Below are positions 7,571 through 17,071 of a stretch of 64,000 nucleotides of DNA, piece by piece (the stretch's first letter is position 1; each line of letters opens with the position of its first letter). Made by a program: the position numbers and the translations under genes. Below the pieces are notes generated by a model. That model made no database searches and was not told the DNA's origin. It worked only from the letters and a program-made list of their open reading frames with translations. The DNA is taken from contig NZ_VOHA01000016.1 of the NCBI RefSeq assembly GCF_007859315.1, positions 102,778-166,777 on the forward strand, given 5' to 3'. Origin of the DNA: Reyranella sp. CPCC 100927 (GTDB taxonomy: Bacteria; Pseudomonadota; Alphaproteobacteria; Reyranellales; Reyranellaceae).

Positions 7571-8111
7571 GGCCCTGGCCTCATCCGGTCTGCGGTAGCC
7601 GTCGTCCCACCATTCACGCGGAACAACCCAGCCATCGCTGTTGAAGTCGACTACTGCGCTCAAAGACCCGAACGCACAATGGCCTTGTCCCGCCGGCCAG
7701 TCGGGTTCGAGCCTGCGACTGTCTTGCGAGACCGGAACCAGCCGTTTCAATACAGGGCAGAAAAGTCAGGCAATATTTGGTTGTGCGTTTGATGTATAAA
7801 GCATACGAATATTCCTGATGAAATCTCAATACAAAAAACTGAGCACTTAATAAAATGTATTGAGGAAATCAAAGCAAAGAAGCGGCGAAAACAAGGATTG
7901 AAAGATCAACTGCCGCTGTCGGCCCCGAGATCTGCTTCGGTCTTCTTGTGGCCGGGCGCCAACTTTCGAAGACGGCGAATTTCTGGCTCCATGTCACAAA
8001 GGAGCCGTCACGAGCGTCAGCGCACAGCCAGACTGAATCTGAGCTTGTCAGATCGGACGCACACTTGAGATCGGCAATGTTGCCGGTTACTTGCCCATGG
8101 AAAGGATGAAC
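7571..8111. other. Gene-free stretch with a strongly AT-rich patch
   Basis: These 541 bases hold no gene I can support. Between about 7750 and 7890 base composition drops sharply: 7801-7860 is only about 28 percent GC, against well over 60 percent in the surroundings. The patch contains short A-runs and TATAAA-like stretches. It may be a promoter region for the tiny gene at 8112 or a scar of foreign DNA. Confidence 0.6.
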
Positions 8112-8234
8112 ATGGCCAAAGGACAACGTCGCAGCAACCGCGAGATCAAGAAACCCAAATCCGCCAAGAAGAAACCGGCGGCAGCCGCGCCATCGCCCTT
8201 CCTCGTGGCGCCCGCCAAGAGGAAGCCAGCCTAG
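8112..8234 (+). CDS. Very small Lys/Arg-rich protein
   Basis: A 40-residue reading frame starts at ATG 8112 after an AAGGA ribosome site and ends at TAG 8234. The product starts MAKGQRRSNREIKKPKSAKK and continues with an Ala/Pro/Lys tail. The MAKGQxRSN opening matches tiny proteins I recall from Rhizobiales genomes. High positive charge suggests nucleic-acid contact; that is inference. Confidence 0.6.
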   Translation: MAKGQRRSNREIKKPKSAKKKPAAAAPSPFLVAPAKRKPA

Positions 8235-8322
8235 AGTCTCCGACGACGGCCAACCTTAGCGTCTGCAGGTGGGCGCGTCGGGGAACGATCGGGCGGCAAT
8301 GGACGGTCTGTGATCGCCCGTC

Positions 8323-9015
8323 TTACGGTTGCAGCCGGTAACCGCCCTTGTCCGTCACCAGGATCGCGGCGTTGGCAGGATCCTTCTCGATCTTCTGGCG
8401 CAGCCGGTAGATGTGGGTTTCCAGCGTGTGCGTGGTGACGCCGGCATTGTAGCCCCACACCTCGCCCAGCAACTGGTCGCGGCCGACAGCACGGGTGCCG
8501 GCACGGTAGAGGTATTTGAGGATCGAGGTTTCCTTCTCGGTCAGCCGCACCTTCTTCTTGCCGCCCTTCTCGAGCAGCATCTTGGCGGCCGGCTGGAACT
8601 CGTAGGGACCGATCTGCAGGATGGCGTCCTCGCTGCGCTCGTGCTGGCGCAGATGGGCGCGCAGGCGGGCCAGCAGAACATTGATGCGGAATGGCTTGGT
8701 GACGTAGTCGTTGGCACCCGAATCCAGACCCAGAATGGTGTCGGCGTCGGTGTCGGCGCCGGTCAGCATCAGGATCGGCGCACGCACGCCCTCGCGCCGC
8801 ATCAGCTTGCAGATGTCCCGTCCATCGCCGTCGGGCAGCGCCACATCGAGCAGGATGGCGTCGAAGAGCTGCTTCTTGGCGATCTCCAGCCCTTCGGCGC
8901 CGGTCGACGCCTGGATGGTGGCAAAGCCGTCATAGAGCTCGAGTTGTTCGACGAGAACCGTGCGCAGCGAAGCGTCATCGTCGATCAGAAGGATTTTCTT
9001 GCCTTTGGTTGCCAT
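8323..9015 (-). CDS. OmpR-family DNA-binding response regulator
   Basis: A receiver domain (residues 1-120) has the acidic pocket IDDD, the phosphoacceptor Asp57 in AILLDVALPDGDG, and the VTKPFR lysine. It is followed by an OmpR-type winged helix with RLTEKETSILKYLYRA and GYNAGVTTHTLETHIYRLRQK. I start at ATG 9015 (MATKGKKILL, GGGA upstream); a further in-frame ATG at 9087 would add 24 low-complexity residues. No histidine kinase is adjacent, so its partner is elsewhere in the genome. Target genes are unknown. Confidence 0.92.
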   Translation of the reverse strand: MATKGKKILLIDDDASLRTVLVEQLELYDGFATIQASTGAEGLEIAKKQLFDAILLDVALPDGDGRDICKLMRREGVRAPILMLTGADTDADTILGLDSGANDYVTKPFRINVLLARLRAHLRQHERSEDAILQIGPYEFQPAAKMLLEKGGKKKVRLTEKETSILKYLYRAGTRAVGRDQLLGEVWGYNAGVTTHTLETHIYRLRQKIEKDPANAAILVTDKGGYRLQP

Positions 9016-9223
9016 CTCTTGTCCCGGAGCGATCGAGGCGGTTACGCCGCCAGCCGCCGGCGCGGATGCGGAAGGGTGGGATTGCATGGTCTTATACCAT
9101 CGGGTGAGTGTGGGCGGCCATGATGGCCCGAGTATGGTTCCAATACCTGTCACGCCCGTTCACGGTCCGGTTAGAGACACGAGCGGCCCGAACACCCTGC
9201 GTCACATCCCCGGCAGGATAAAA

Positions 9224-10099
9224 TCACAGCTTCATCAATGACTTAAGATGAGGCCACAAGGCGCTGCCAGGGTCGAGCAGGGTGTCGACGATGGAGAAAT
9301 GGTTATCGCCTGATGTCTCGACAATGGCCCGGGGCGGCACGCCGGCCCGGGTCAGCGCCGCACCGTAGTCGCGGGTCTGACGCACCAGTTCAGGCAGTTC
9401 GGCGGCGCCCACCGCCAGGACCGTCGGGGGCGCCGTCCGGCCGATGTGCCGGATCGGGCTGAGCCGCGCCGCCTCGGCGGCGTCCATCCGGCAGGCCGCG
9501 TTCAGGTAGTTGAGCCGGATCGGCTCGAGATCGTAGAGACCGGAGAGCGGCAGGGCACCGGCCAAGGCGTTGGCCGGCAGGCCACGCGCCGCCCAATCGG
9601 TGTGCGCCAGGGTGGCGGCGATGTGACCACCCGCCGAATGGCCCGCCACCACGAGGCGCCCCGGATCGAGCCCGATCTCGCCCGCACGGGCATGCACCCA
9701 GTCGACGACCTGGCGCGTCTGCTCCACCAGCGCCGACATGGTGACGGTCGGACAAAGATCGTAGGTCGCCGCGATAAAGAGGGCACCCTTGTCGGTGACG
9801 CCTGATGCCAGAAAGGAATAGATATCCTTGTCGCCGCCCTGCCAGTAGCCGCCATGGATGTAGAGCAGCGCCGGGCGTCCCCCGGATGGGGCTGTTCCCG
9901 GCGGCATGAAAACATCCAGGCGTTGACGTGGCGATGGCCCGTAGGTGAGGTTGAGCCGACACGGGACCCGAGCCCGGGCGTCGGCGCTGAGCGCCATCCA
10001 GCGACCGACATAAGCGGCCTCGAAGTCCGGTACCGCCAGGCGGTTGTTGTAGGCCGCATCCAGGCCCGCCTGGTCAAAATCGCGATAGATCAAGGTCAT
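9224..10099 (-). CDS. Alpha/beta hydrolase, arylformamidase (KynB)-like
   Basis: The 291-residue protein has the HGGYW oxyanion motif (YIHGGYWQGGDK), the nucleophile elbow GHSAGG and a late DNHFS histidine, which together define the esterase/kynurenine-formamidase-like group. Start chosen at ATG 10099 (MTLIYRDFD), since upstream codons lack family similarity. No tryptophan-catabolism genes are nearby, so N-formylkynurenine is only one possible substrate; other esters or amides fit equally. Confidence 0.85.
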   Translation of the reverse strand: MTLIYRDFDQAGLDAAYNNRLAVPDFEAAYVGRWMALSADARARVPCRLNLTYGPSPRQRLDVFMPPGTAPSGGRPALLYIHGGYWQGGDKDIYSFLASGVTDKGALFIAATYDLCPTVTMSALVEQTRQVVDWVHARAGEIGLDPGRLVVAGHSAGGHIAATLAHTDWAARGLPANALAGALPLSGLYDLEPIRLNYLNAACRMDAAEAARLSPIRHIGRTAPPTVLAVGAAELPELVRQTRDYGAALTRAGVPPRAIVETSGDNHFSIVDTLLDPGSALWPHLKSLMKL

Positions 10100-10207
10100 G
10101 GAACCGATCGCCGGCAATAGGATAATCCGAGGGTAACACTTTCTCATTCCTGGAAACGGCTTGTCACGCTGGAGTGGCACGGGCCCGACAGGTAAAAGGG
10201 CGCCATC

Positions 10208-11392
10208 ATGCCGACTCCCTCTTCCCGCCGCAGTGACGTCAAGCCGGCCGATGCCGTATCGCCGTCACGCCTGGCGATCGTCGAACGCGCGGTGGCGGAG
10301 TTGCGCCGCGGCGGCGTTGTGTTGGTTCGCGACACTGATGGATCCGCCGGTCTGGCGGCCGCCGCCGAGTCCTGTGGCGATACGACGTTATCCCGGCTGC
10401 GGGGCCTCGCCAGCGACGCGCCGGTGCTGGTGACGACGCGTCGGCGCGCCGAAGCCGTCGGCATCGAGATCCCGCCGCACATCGCCGGCGGCATGGGCGA
10501 CGCCAACAAGCCGGTGACACTCGACCTGCCCTCCGGCGTGCCGGTGGACGTGATCCTGCATCCCACGACACCCGACCAGCGCGCCCATATTGCGACCCGC
10601 CATCTGTCGCGGCCGATCGCCAGCCATGCGCCGGCGATCGCGGAGGCCGCCATCGAGCTCAGCAAACTGGCGCGGCTGATGCCGGCGGTCGTGCTGGGTC
10701 CGCTGGCCCGCGACCGCACGCGGCCCTGGCGCGAGTGGGCGGCGACACGGGATGTTGCCTATGTCGATGCCGACGATGTGCGCGGCTACGAGAAGCAGGC
10801 TGCATCCGAGCTGCGGCCGGTGGCCGACGCCCGCGTGCCGCTGGAGAACGCCGAGAACGCGCGCATCGTGGCGTGGCGACCGGCCGACGGCGGCAAGGAG
10901 CATCTCGCCATCGTCATCGGCGAGATCAATCCGACAGCACCGGTTCTGGTGCGGCTGCATTCGGAGTGCTTCACCGGCGATCTGCTGGCCAGCCTGCGCT
11001 GTGACTGCGGCGAGCAGCTGCGTGGCGCCATCGCCGAGATCGCCCGCCACGGTTCGGGCGTGCTGCTGTACCTGGCGCAGGAAGGCCGCGGCATCGGGCT
11101 GGTCAACAAGCTGCGTGCCTATCAGCTGCAGGACGGCGGCTTCGACACCGTCGATGCCAACGAACAGCTGGGCTTCGATCCCGATGAACGGCTGTACTGG
11201 CCGGCCGCCACGATCCTGCAGCAGATGGGTATCGCCAAGATCCGGCTGATGACCAACAACCCCGAGAAGATCGGCCAGCTGTCGTCCTACGGCATCGATG
11301 TGGTCGAGCGTGTGCGCCACGTCTTTCCGGCCAACGGCCACAACGAGAAGTATCTGCGCACCAAGGCCGAGAAGAGCGGGCACCTGTTCTGA
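10208..11392 (+). CDS. ribA: GTP cyclohydrolase II with degenerate N-terminal RibB-like domain
   Basis: The C-terminal half (about residues 205-394) is a complete GTP cyclohydrolase II: zinc ligands in SECFTGDLLASLRCDCGEQL, the catalytic region YLAQEGRGIGL, and DANEQLGF. This enzyme opens GTP to the pyrimidine precursor of riboflavin. The N-terminal 200 residues follow the length of a 3,4-dihydroxy-2-butanone-4-phosphate synthase domain, but the acidic catalytic motifs of RibB are not recognisable, so this half is probably inactive or structural. The gene stands alone between a divergent hydrolase and an amidase, with no riboflavin neighbours. Confidence 0.92.
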   Translation: MPTPSSRRSDVKPADAVSPSRLAIVERAVAELRRGGVVLVRDTDGSAGLAAAAESCGDTTLSRLRGLASDAPVLVTTRRRAEAVGIEIPPHIAGGMGDANKPVTLDLPSGVPVDVILHPTTPDQRAHIATRHLSRPIASHAPAIAEAAIELSKLARLMPAVVLGPLARDRTRPWREWAATRDVAYVDADDVRGYEKQAASELRPVADARVPLENAENARIVAWRPADGGKEHLAIVIGEINPTAPVLVRLHSECFTGDLLASLRCDCGEQLRGAIAEIARHGSGVLLYLAQEGRGIGLVNKLRAYQLQDGGFDTVDANEQLGFDPDERLYWPAATILQQMGIAKIRLMTNNPEKIGQLSSYGIDVVERVRHVFPANGHNEKYLRTKAEKSGHLF

Positions 11393-11480
11393 GTTTCGGC
11401 CGGCCTCAACCCCCAGGTTGACGGCACTTTGCGAACGGGCGATCTGCCGCTAGGGTCCGGCACCGCCTGCCACCATGTGA

Positions 11481-12833
11481 GTGCCGTTCGTGACCCGACC
11501 CACCATCACTTCGCTTGCCGCCGACCTTGCGGCCGGCCGCACCACCAGCCGCGCGCTTGTCGAACAGGCGCTGGCGCGCATCGCGGATCCGTCCGGCGAG
11601 GGATCGCGCGCCTTCATCAAAGTCTACCGCCAGCAGGCGCTGGCCGCCGCCGATGCCAGTGACGCACTGCGCCGGGCCGGGCTCGTGGCATCGCCGCTGG
11701 CCGGGCTGCCCGTATCGATCAAGAATCTCTGCGACGTCGCCGGCGAGACCACGTTGTCGGGCTCCAAGGCGCTCGACGATGCACCGCCCGCCAAGGCGGA
11801 CGCGCCCGTCGTGGCGCGCCTGCGCGCGTCAGGCGCCGTGATCGTCGGCAGCACCAACATGAGCGAGTTCGCCTTCTCCGGTGTCGGCGCCAACCCGCAC
11901 TACGGCACACCGGGCAATCCGGCCGACCGGTCGCGTGTTCCCGGCGGCTCGTCGTCGGGTGCGGCGGTCTCCGTGGCCGACGGCATGGCGGTGGCGGCGC
12001 TGGGCACCGATACCGGCGGTTCGGTGCGCATTCCATCGGCCGTGTGCGGGTTGACCGGCTTCAAGCCGACGGCGCGGCGCGTGCCGATCGACGGCGTGAT
12101 TCCGCTGGCGACCTCGCTGGACTCGATCGGGCCGCTGGCGAACTCGGTCGAATGCTGCGCCATCGTCGATGCCGTCTTCGCCGCCCAGCCGATCGACGTG
12201 CCGGCACCGGCGCGACTGAATGCGCTGAGCGTCGCGGTGCCCAAGAACTATGTGATGACCGATCTCGACGCCACAGTGTCGGCCGCCTTCAGTCGCGCCC
12301 TGACGGTACTGGCGACAGCGGGTGTCCGCATTGTCGAGATCGACCTGCCGATGCTCGATGAGCTGCCGGCGATCAACGCCAAGGGCGGCTTCGCGGCATC
12401 CGAGGCCTATGCCTGGCACAAGGACCTGATCGCACGCCGGGAAAACCTTTACGACCCGATCATCGCCCCGCGCATCAAGCGCGGCGCGCAGATGAGCGCT
12501 GCCGACTACATCGAACTGCTCGGCCAGCGCGCCGATCTGCAGAAGCGCGTGTCGGCGATCACGACGAACTTCGATGCCGTCGTGATGCCGACATGTCCCA
12601 TCGTGGCGCCGAAGATCGCCGACGTGGCCGATTCCGACGGCTTCACCCGCAACAACATGCTGCTGCTGCGTAACTGCAGCGTCGGCAATTTCCTCGACCG
12701 CTGCGCAGTGTCGATCCCCTGCCATCGAGACGGCGAGTTGCCGGTGGGCTTCATGGTGATGGGCGAAGCGATGAGCGACCGGCACACGCTGGCGATCGGC
12801 CGCGCCGTGGAGGCCGTACTGCGCGCCGGGTAA
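11481..12833 (+). CDS. Amidase-signature family hydrolase (GatA-like)
   Basis: The 450-residue enzyme has the Ser-cisSer-Lys triad: Lys81 in VSIKNLCDVAGE, Ser157 in PGGSSSGAA and Ser181 in TDTGGSVRIPS. Amidases of this family hydrolyse small amides; GatA itself is unlikely because GatB and GatC are not adjacent. The start is uncertain: GTG 11481 is given, and GTG 11490 (TRPTITSLAADLAAG) fits the family start equally; neither has a strong ribosome site. The small gene at 12860 follows by 26 bases and may share the transcript. Confidence 0.9.
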   Translation: MPFVTRPTITSLAADLAAGRTTSRALVEQALARIADPSGEGSRAFIKVYRQQALAAADASDALRRAGLVASPLAGLPVSIKNLCDVAGETTLSGSKALDDAPPAKADAPVVARLRASGAVIVGSTNMSEFAFSGVGANPHYGTPGNPADRSRVPGGSSSGAAVSVADGMAVAALGTDTGGSVRIPSAVCGLTGFKPTARRVPIDGVIPLATSLDSIGPLANSVECCAIVDAVFAAQPIDVPAPARLNALSVAVPKNYVMTDLDATVSAAFSRALTVLATAGVRIVEIDLPMLDELPAINAKGGFAASEAYAWHKDLIARRENLYDPIIAPRIKRGAQMSAADYIELLGQRADLQKRVSAITTNFDAVVMPTCPIVAPKIADVADSDGFTRNNMLLLRNCSVGNFLDRCAVSIPCHRDGELPVGFMVMGEAMSDRHTLAIGRAVEAVLRAG

Positions 12834-12859
12834 GGGTAAGGCTGCCTCCGCAGATCGAC

Positions 12860-13408
12860 ATGGTTGCGCCCATCGACCTCTCATTGCCGCATCACTACGA
12901 CGTGCGATTCGCCGAGCTGCCGTCGGGCAACACCGAGCGGCGGGTGCACTACTACCCGGGCGGCGGAACCGACGGTGGACGCGACGGCATGTTGATCGAA
13001 GTCGCGCCCCGACACGGTGTGTCGTGGCTTGCCATGATCGCGGATGGTTATGTGTCATCGCCGGCCTGTTCTGGGCTCTTTGCCTCGCCGCATATCGATC
13101 GCCTTTGCGTCGTAGCCGCGGGACGGGCGATCGAGATCGGAACGACCGACCCGGCCCTGTGGACCGAGCTCCCCGTCTTTCCAGTAACGCATGTCGTCGT
13201 TGCGCCGACACTGCGTGCACTCGTCCTGTGCGACTTCGGGCATGTCATGGCATGGGGTGCCGACGGGCCTCTCTGGAAAACCGACCTGTCGCCGGCGGAC
13301 GGTGTCATCGCTGTGAGGCTGGATGGAAACGTGCTGCGCGGCGTGCGTTCGACTTCCCACGAAGACGCAGACTTCACGCTCGACCTCACGACTGGCCGTT
13401 ACGTCTAG
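12860..13408 (+). CDS. Hypothetical protein
   Basis: This 182-residue protein follows the amidase by 26 bases on the same strand and ends 14 bases from the convergent leuD stop. It has alternating short hydrophobic strands (FPVTHVVVAPTLRALVL), suggesting a beta-rich soluble fold such as a short propeller-like segment. No signal peptide or known motif is recognised. Coding is supported by codon pattern and placement. Confidence 0.55.
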   Translation: MVAPIDLSLPHHYDVRFAELPSGNTERRVHYYPGGGTDGGRDGMLIEVAPRHGVSWLAMIADGYVSSPACSGLFASPHIDRLCVVAAGRAIEIGTTDPALWTELPVFPVTHVVVAPTLRALVLCDFGHVMAWGADGPLWKTDLSPADGVIAVRLDGNVLRGVRSTSHEDADFTLDLTTGRYV

Positions 13409-13422
13409 GCTAGGTCGCTGAG

Positions 13423-14043
13423 TCAGCTCGGGCTCCACACCCATGGCCGCTCGGCCTTGTCCCGCGTTTGCCAGGCCGCGATCTTGTCCGTGAGCGCAAG
13501 CGTCATGCCGATGTCGTCGACGCCGTCGAGCATCGCCTTGCGGCGCTTGGGGTCGATATCGAACGGGATCTCGCGGCCGCGTGGCGAGACCACGACCTGG
13601 CGCTCAAGGTCAATGGTGACACGTGCATTACCTGGTGCGGCACGCGTTTCCTCGGCGAGCCGCTCGACCTCGGCCGACGGCAGCGCGACCGGCAGCACGC
13701 CATTCTGGAAGCAGTTGTTGAAGAAGATGTCACCGTAGCTGGGCGCGATCACTGCCTTCACGCCCATGCCCATCAACGCCCAGACCGCGCCTTCGCGACT
13801 GGAGCCGCAGCCGAAATTGTCGGCCGCTAACAGAATTGGTGCGCCGCGATACGGTGCCTGATTGAAGATGAACGCGGGATTCTCAGAACCATCCGGCTGG
13901 TAGCGGATCGATTCGAAGCAGTACGGACCCAGCTCTTCTTTCGGCAGGCTGACCAGGCGCTCGATGCGGATCACGACGTCGGTATCGACGTTCTGCCGCA
14001 TCAGCGGTGCCGCGACGCCCTCGAGGCGGGTGAACTTGTCCAT
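13423..14043 (-). CDS. leuD: 3-Isopropylmalate dehydratase small subunit
   Basis: LeuD is the swivel subunit that completes the active site of isopropylmalate isomerase in leucine synthesis. The 206-residue product has the family blocks LEGVAAPLMRQNVDTD, LLAADNFGCGSSREGAVWAL and a hydrophobic C-terminal helix. It starts 15 bases after the leuC stop, so the two are one operon. Neither leuA nor leuB is in the window. Confidence 0.93.
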   Translation of the reverse strand: MDKFTRLEGVAAPLMRQNVDTDVVIRIERLVSLPKEELGPYCFESIRYQPDGSENPAFIFNQAPYRGAPILLAADNFGCGSSREGAVWALMGMGVKAVIAPSYGDIFFNNCFQNGVLPVALPSAEVERLAEETRAAPGNARVTIDLERQVVVSPRGREIPFDIDPKRRKAMLDGVDDIGMTLALTDKIAAWQTRDKAERPWVWSPS

Positions 14044-14058
14044 AGCGGCCTCGTCGCC

Positions 14059-15459
14059 TCACATCTTGCGCACGTCGGTGATGCTGCCCTGGATCGCCGC
14101 CGCCGCCGCCATCGCAGGTGACGCGAGATGCGTGCGCGAGCGCGGGCCCTGGCGGCCGACGAAGTTCCGGTTCGATGTCGACACCGAGCGCTGCAACGGC
14201 GGCACCGTCTCGCCGTTGGAGGCCAGACACATGGAGCAGCCCGGCTCGCGCCAGTCGAACCCGGCGGCGGCGAAAACGCGATCGAGGCCTTCCGCCTCGG
14301 CCTGCTTCTTGACGCGCTCCGAGCCCGGGACCACCCAGGCGGTGACGTGTGCCGCCTTCTTGCGGCCGCGCACGATCTGCGCTGCGGCGCGCAGGTCGGA
14401 GATGCGGCTGTTGGTGCAGGAACCGATGAACACCCAGTTGACCCGCGTGCCTTCGATCGGCCTGCCCGGCTCGAGGCCCTGATAGTCGAGTGCCGCCTTC
14501 CACGCCGCCCGCCGGTTCTCGTCGGGCGCCGCGGCGGGATCTGGCACGACACTGTCGACGGCGATCACATGCTCCGGACTGGTGCCCCAGGTGATCTGCG
14601 GCGATACTGTGGCCATGTCGATGCGATGCTCGGCATCAAAACCGGCATCATCGTCGCTGGGCAACGTGCGCCAGTGCGCAACGGCGGCGTCGAACGCAGC
14701 GCCCTTGGGCGCGAAATCGCGACCCTCGATATACTGATAAGTATGATCGTCCGGCGCGATCATGCCCATCTTGGCGCCCATCTCGATCGAGAGATTGCAG
14801 ATGGTGAAGCGGCCCTCGAGCGGCAGCGCACGGATCGCCGCGCCGGCATACTCCACCGCGAATCCCGTGCCGCCGGCCGTGCCGATCGTGCCGATGAGAT
14901 GCAGGATCATGTCCTTGGGCGTCACACCGGGCATCAGGCTGCCGTCGAAATCGATACGCATGCGCTTGGGCCGGCGCTGCACCAGCGTCTGCGTCGCCAG
15001 CACATGGACGAGTTCGGACGAGCCGATGCCGAACGCCAGCGCACCGAGGCCACCGTGCGTGCAGGTGTGGCTGTCGCCGCACACGATGGTAAGGCCGGGC
15101 AGGCTGAGACCCAACTCCGGCCCGATGATATGCACGATGCCGTGTCCGTCCTGGCCGAGATCGAACAGGCGCACGCCGAGATCCCTGGCGCGCCGTCGCA
15201 ACGGCACCAGCAGCTTGTGCCCGGGCGCAAAGGTTTCGCTGGTGCGCCCCGGCAGCGTCGAGACCGCATGGTCGGGCGTCGCGAACGTCAGTTCCGGATG
15301 CGCGAGCCGATAGCCCTTCTCCTCGACTTCGCCCAGGGCACGCGCGCCGGAGAGATCGTGCACCAGGTTGCGGTCGATATGCAGCAGCGCGAAGCCATCA
15401 CCCAGATCGGTGATGACGTGACGGTCCCAGATCTTGTCGAACAACGTCCTGCCGGCCAT
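14059..15459 (-). CDS. leuC: 3-Isopropylmalate dehydratase large subunit
   Basis: LeuC carries the 4Fe-4S cluster of isopropylmalate isomerase, which interconverts 2- and 3-isopropylmalate. Cluster and active-site segments are present: GDSHTCTHGGLGALAFGIG, VFIGSCTNSRISDL and EPGCSMCLA. With ATG 15459 (MAGRTLFDKIWDRH) the length is 466 residues, the normal family size; the open frame extends about 140 bases further without homology. It is divergent from the MFS gene. Because leuB is absent, a paralogue acting on a related hydroxyacid is possible. Confidence 0.92.
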   Translation of the reverse strand: MAGRTLFDKIWDRHVITDLGDGFALLHIDRNLVHDLSGARALGEVEEKGYRLAHPELTFATPDHAVSTLPGRTSETFAPGHKLLVPLRRRARDLGVRLFDLGQDGHGIVHIIGPELGLSLPGLTIVCGDSHTCTHGGLGALAFGIGSSELVHVLATQTLVQRRPKRMRIDFDGSLMPGVTPKDMILHLIGTIGTAGGTGFAVEYAGAAIRALPLEGRFTICNLSIEMGAKMGMIAPDDHTYQYIEGRDFAPKGAAFDAAVAHWRTLPSDDDAGFDAEHRIDMATVSPQITWGTSPEHVIAVDSVVPDPAAAPDENRRAAWKAALDYQGLEPGRPIEGTRVNWVFIGSCTNSRISDLRAAAQIVRGRKKAAHVTAWVVPGSERVKKQAEAEGLDRVFAAAGFDWREPGCSMCLASNGETVPPLQRSVSTSNRNFVGRQGPRSRTHLASPAMAAAAAIQGSITDVRKM

Positions 15460-15627
15460 CGCCGCGTGTCCTTCCGCGTGTGACGTGATCGTTCCGTAGG
15501 TCATGCCACCGTGACAAGTCGCGTTTTCGCGACCGAGGCCAGACAATTCATCGCTCGACAACAAATGCAACCAACCAGCAGGATGATGCCCAAAGAGCAA
15601 TCCGCTGGCTGCGGAAGAGGAAGCGCC

Positions 15628-16834
15628 ATGCTCGACGCCGATCGTCGACCTAGCCTATGGCCATTGTTGATCAGTTGCAGCGCGATCCTGGCGATCTCGC
15701 TCGGCATCCGGCACGGCTTCGGCATCTATCTGGCCCCCATGTCACAGGACAATGGCTGGGGTCGCGAAGTGTTTGCGATCGCCATCGCGCTGCAGAACCT
15801 GGTGTGGGGCGTCGCCCAGCCGTTCGCCGGCCGCATCGCAGACCACTACGGCACCGGCCGCGCCGTCGCATTGGGCAGCGTGTTCTACGTTGCCGGCCTG
15901 ATCGGCATGGCGAACATCGCATCATCCAGCGGCTTCGTGCTGTTCACCGGCCTACTGCTGGGCATCGGCCTTGCCGGCACGTCGTTCTCGGTCGTGTTCG
16001 GCGCCGTGGGACGTGCCGTCGCCCCTGAAAAGCGCAGCATGGCGTTGGGCATTTCCGGCGCCGTCGGATCGCTCGGCCAGTTCATCATGCTGCCGCTGGG
16101 CCAGTCGGTAATGGAAGCTTTCGGCTGGTCGATGGCGCTGATGTTGATGGCGGTGGTGGCCGCCCTCATGCTGCCGCTGACGCTGGGCGTGTCCGAGCGC
16201 AACAGCGCAGCCCAGGTCGCAGCGGAGATGTCGGCCGGCGACGCGCTGCGCACGGCTGCGCGGCATGGCGGTTTCTGGCTGCTGTCGCTGGGCTTCTTCG
16301 TCTGCGGCTTCCAGGTGGTGTTTATCGGCACCCATCTGCCGGCGTTCCTGGTCGACAAGGGACTGTCCGGCGGCAGCGGCGCCGCCGTGCTGGCCCTGGT
16401 CGGTCTCTTCAACGTCGTGGGCTCGTTCCTCGCCGGCTATCTGGGCACGCGCATGCGTAAGGGCTGGCTGCTGTCGGCGATCTACATCTGTCGCGCCATC
16501 GCCATCGCCCTGTTCGTCTTCCTGCCGGTCACCACCGTGTCGGCTTGGCTCTTCGGCATTGCCATGGGCTTCCTGTGGCTCAGCACCGTGCCGGTGACCA
16601 ACGCGATCGTTGCCGGCATTTTCCGGCGTGCGCAACATGTCGATGCTGGCTGGGATCGTGTTCCTGTGCCACCAGATCGGCGCTTTTCTCGGCGGCTGGC
16701 TGGGTGGCTATGTCTACGATCGCCTCGGGTCGTACGACCTGGTGTGGCTGATCGCGATCGGCCTCAGCATCCTCGCCGCCTTGCTTAACGTGCCTGTAAA
16801 GGAGGAGCTGGTGGCACGGTTGCGACCAGCCTGA
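15628..16834 (+). pseudogene. MFS transporter disrupted by one frameshift
   Basis: From ATG 15628 (GGAAGAGGAA ribosome site) the frame encodes about eleven membrane helices of an MFS carboxylate-type carrier (LWPLLISCSAILAISLGIRHG onward). After codon ATT at 16618-16620 the sequence reads TTCC then GGC, where TTC then GGC is expected. The original frame then turns into an Arg-rich shadow, while the +1 frame continues with GVRNMSMLAGIVFLCHQIG and a proper final helix pair to the stop at 16834. One extra C near 16623-16624 explains this. It is either a recent null mutation or a sequencing error. Confidence 0.8.
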
Positions 16835-16878
16835 GGGTTCTCGTCGACCGTCCGGCACGATGCTGCACTGCATCGTTG

Positions 16879-16903
16879 CACGAAGATGGCGGCCGTCTTC
16901 GTG
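16879..16903. terminator. Stem-loop downstream of MFS remnant
   Basis: CACGAAGA at 16879-16886 pairs with TCTTCGTG at 16896-16903 around a nine-base loop, 45 bases after the MFS stop. No U-tract follows, so termination is a guess. Confidence 0.35.
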
Positions 16904-17071
16904 ACGCCGGCGGTCAGCGCACCCGTGAAAGTGGCAATCAACAACCGGCACACGATCCGCCGGGACCACGTACCGACCGACGGACGACCTCGCATCCGAT
17001 GTGCGTCATAATGACCGGGTCGGCGAACCGGGTCGGCGCTGCCATGTTTTGCATCATGAGGAATGGATGGA

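Noticed and set aside
7869..8126. 85-codon minus-strand open frame in the gap before 8112
   Set aside because: Overlaps the start of the better supported 40-residue gene and shows no ribosome site or family features.
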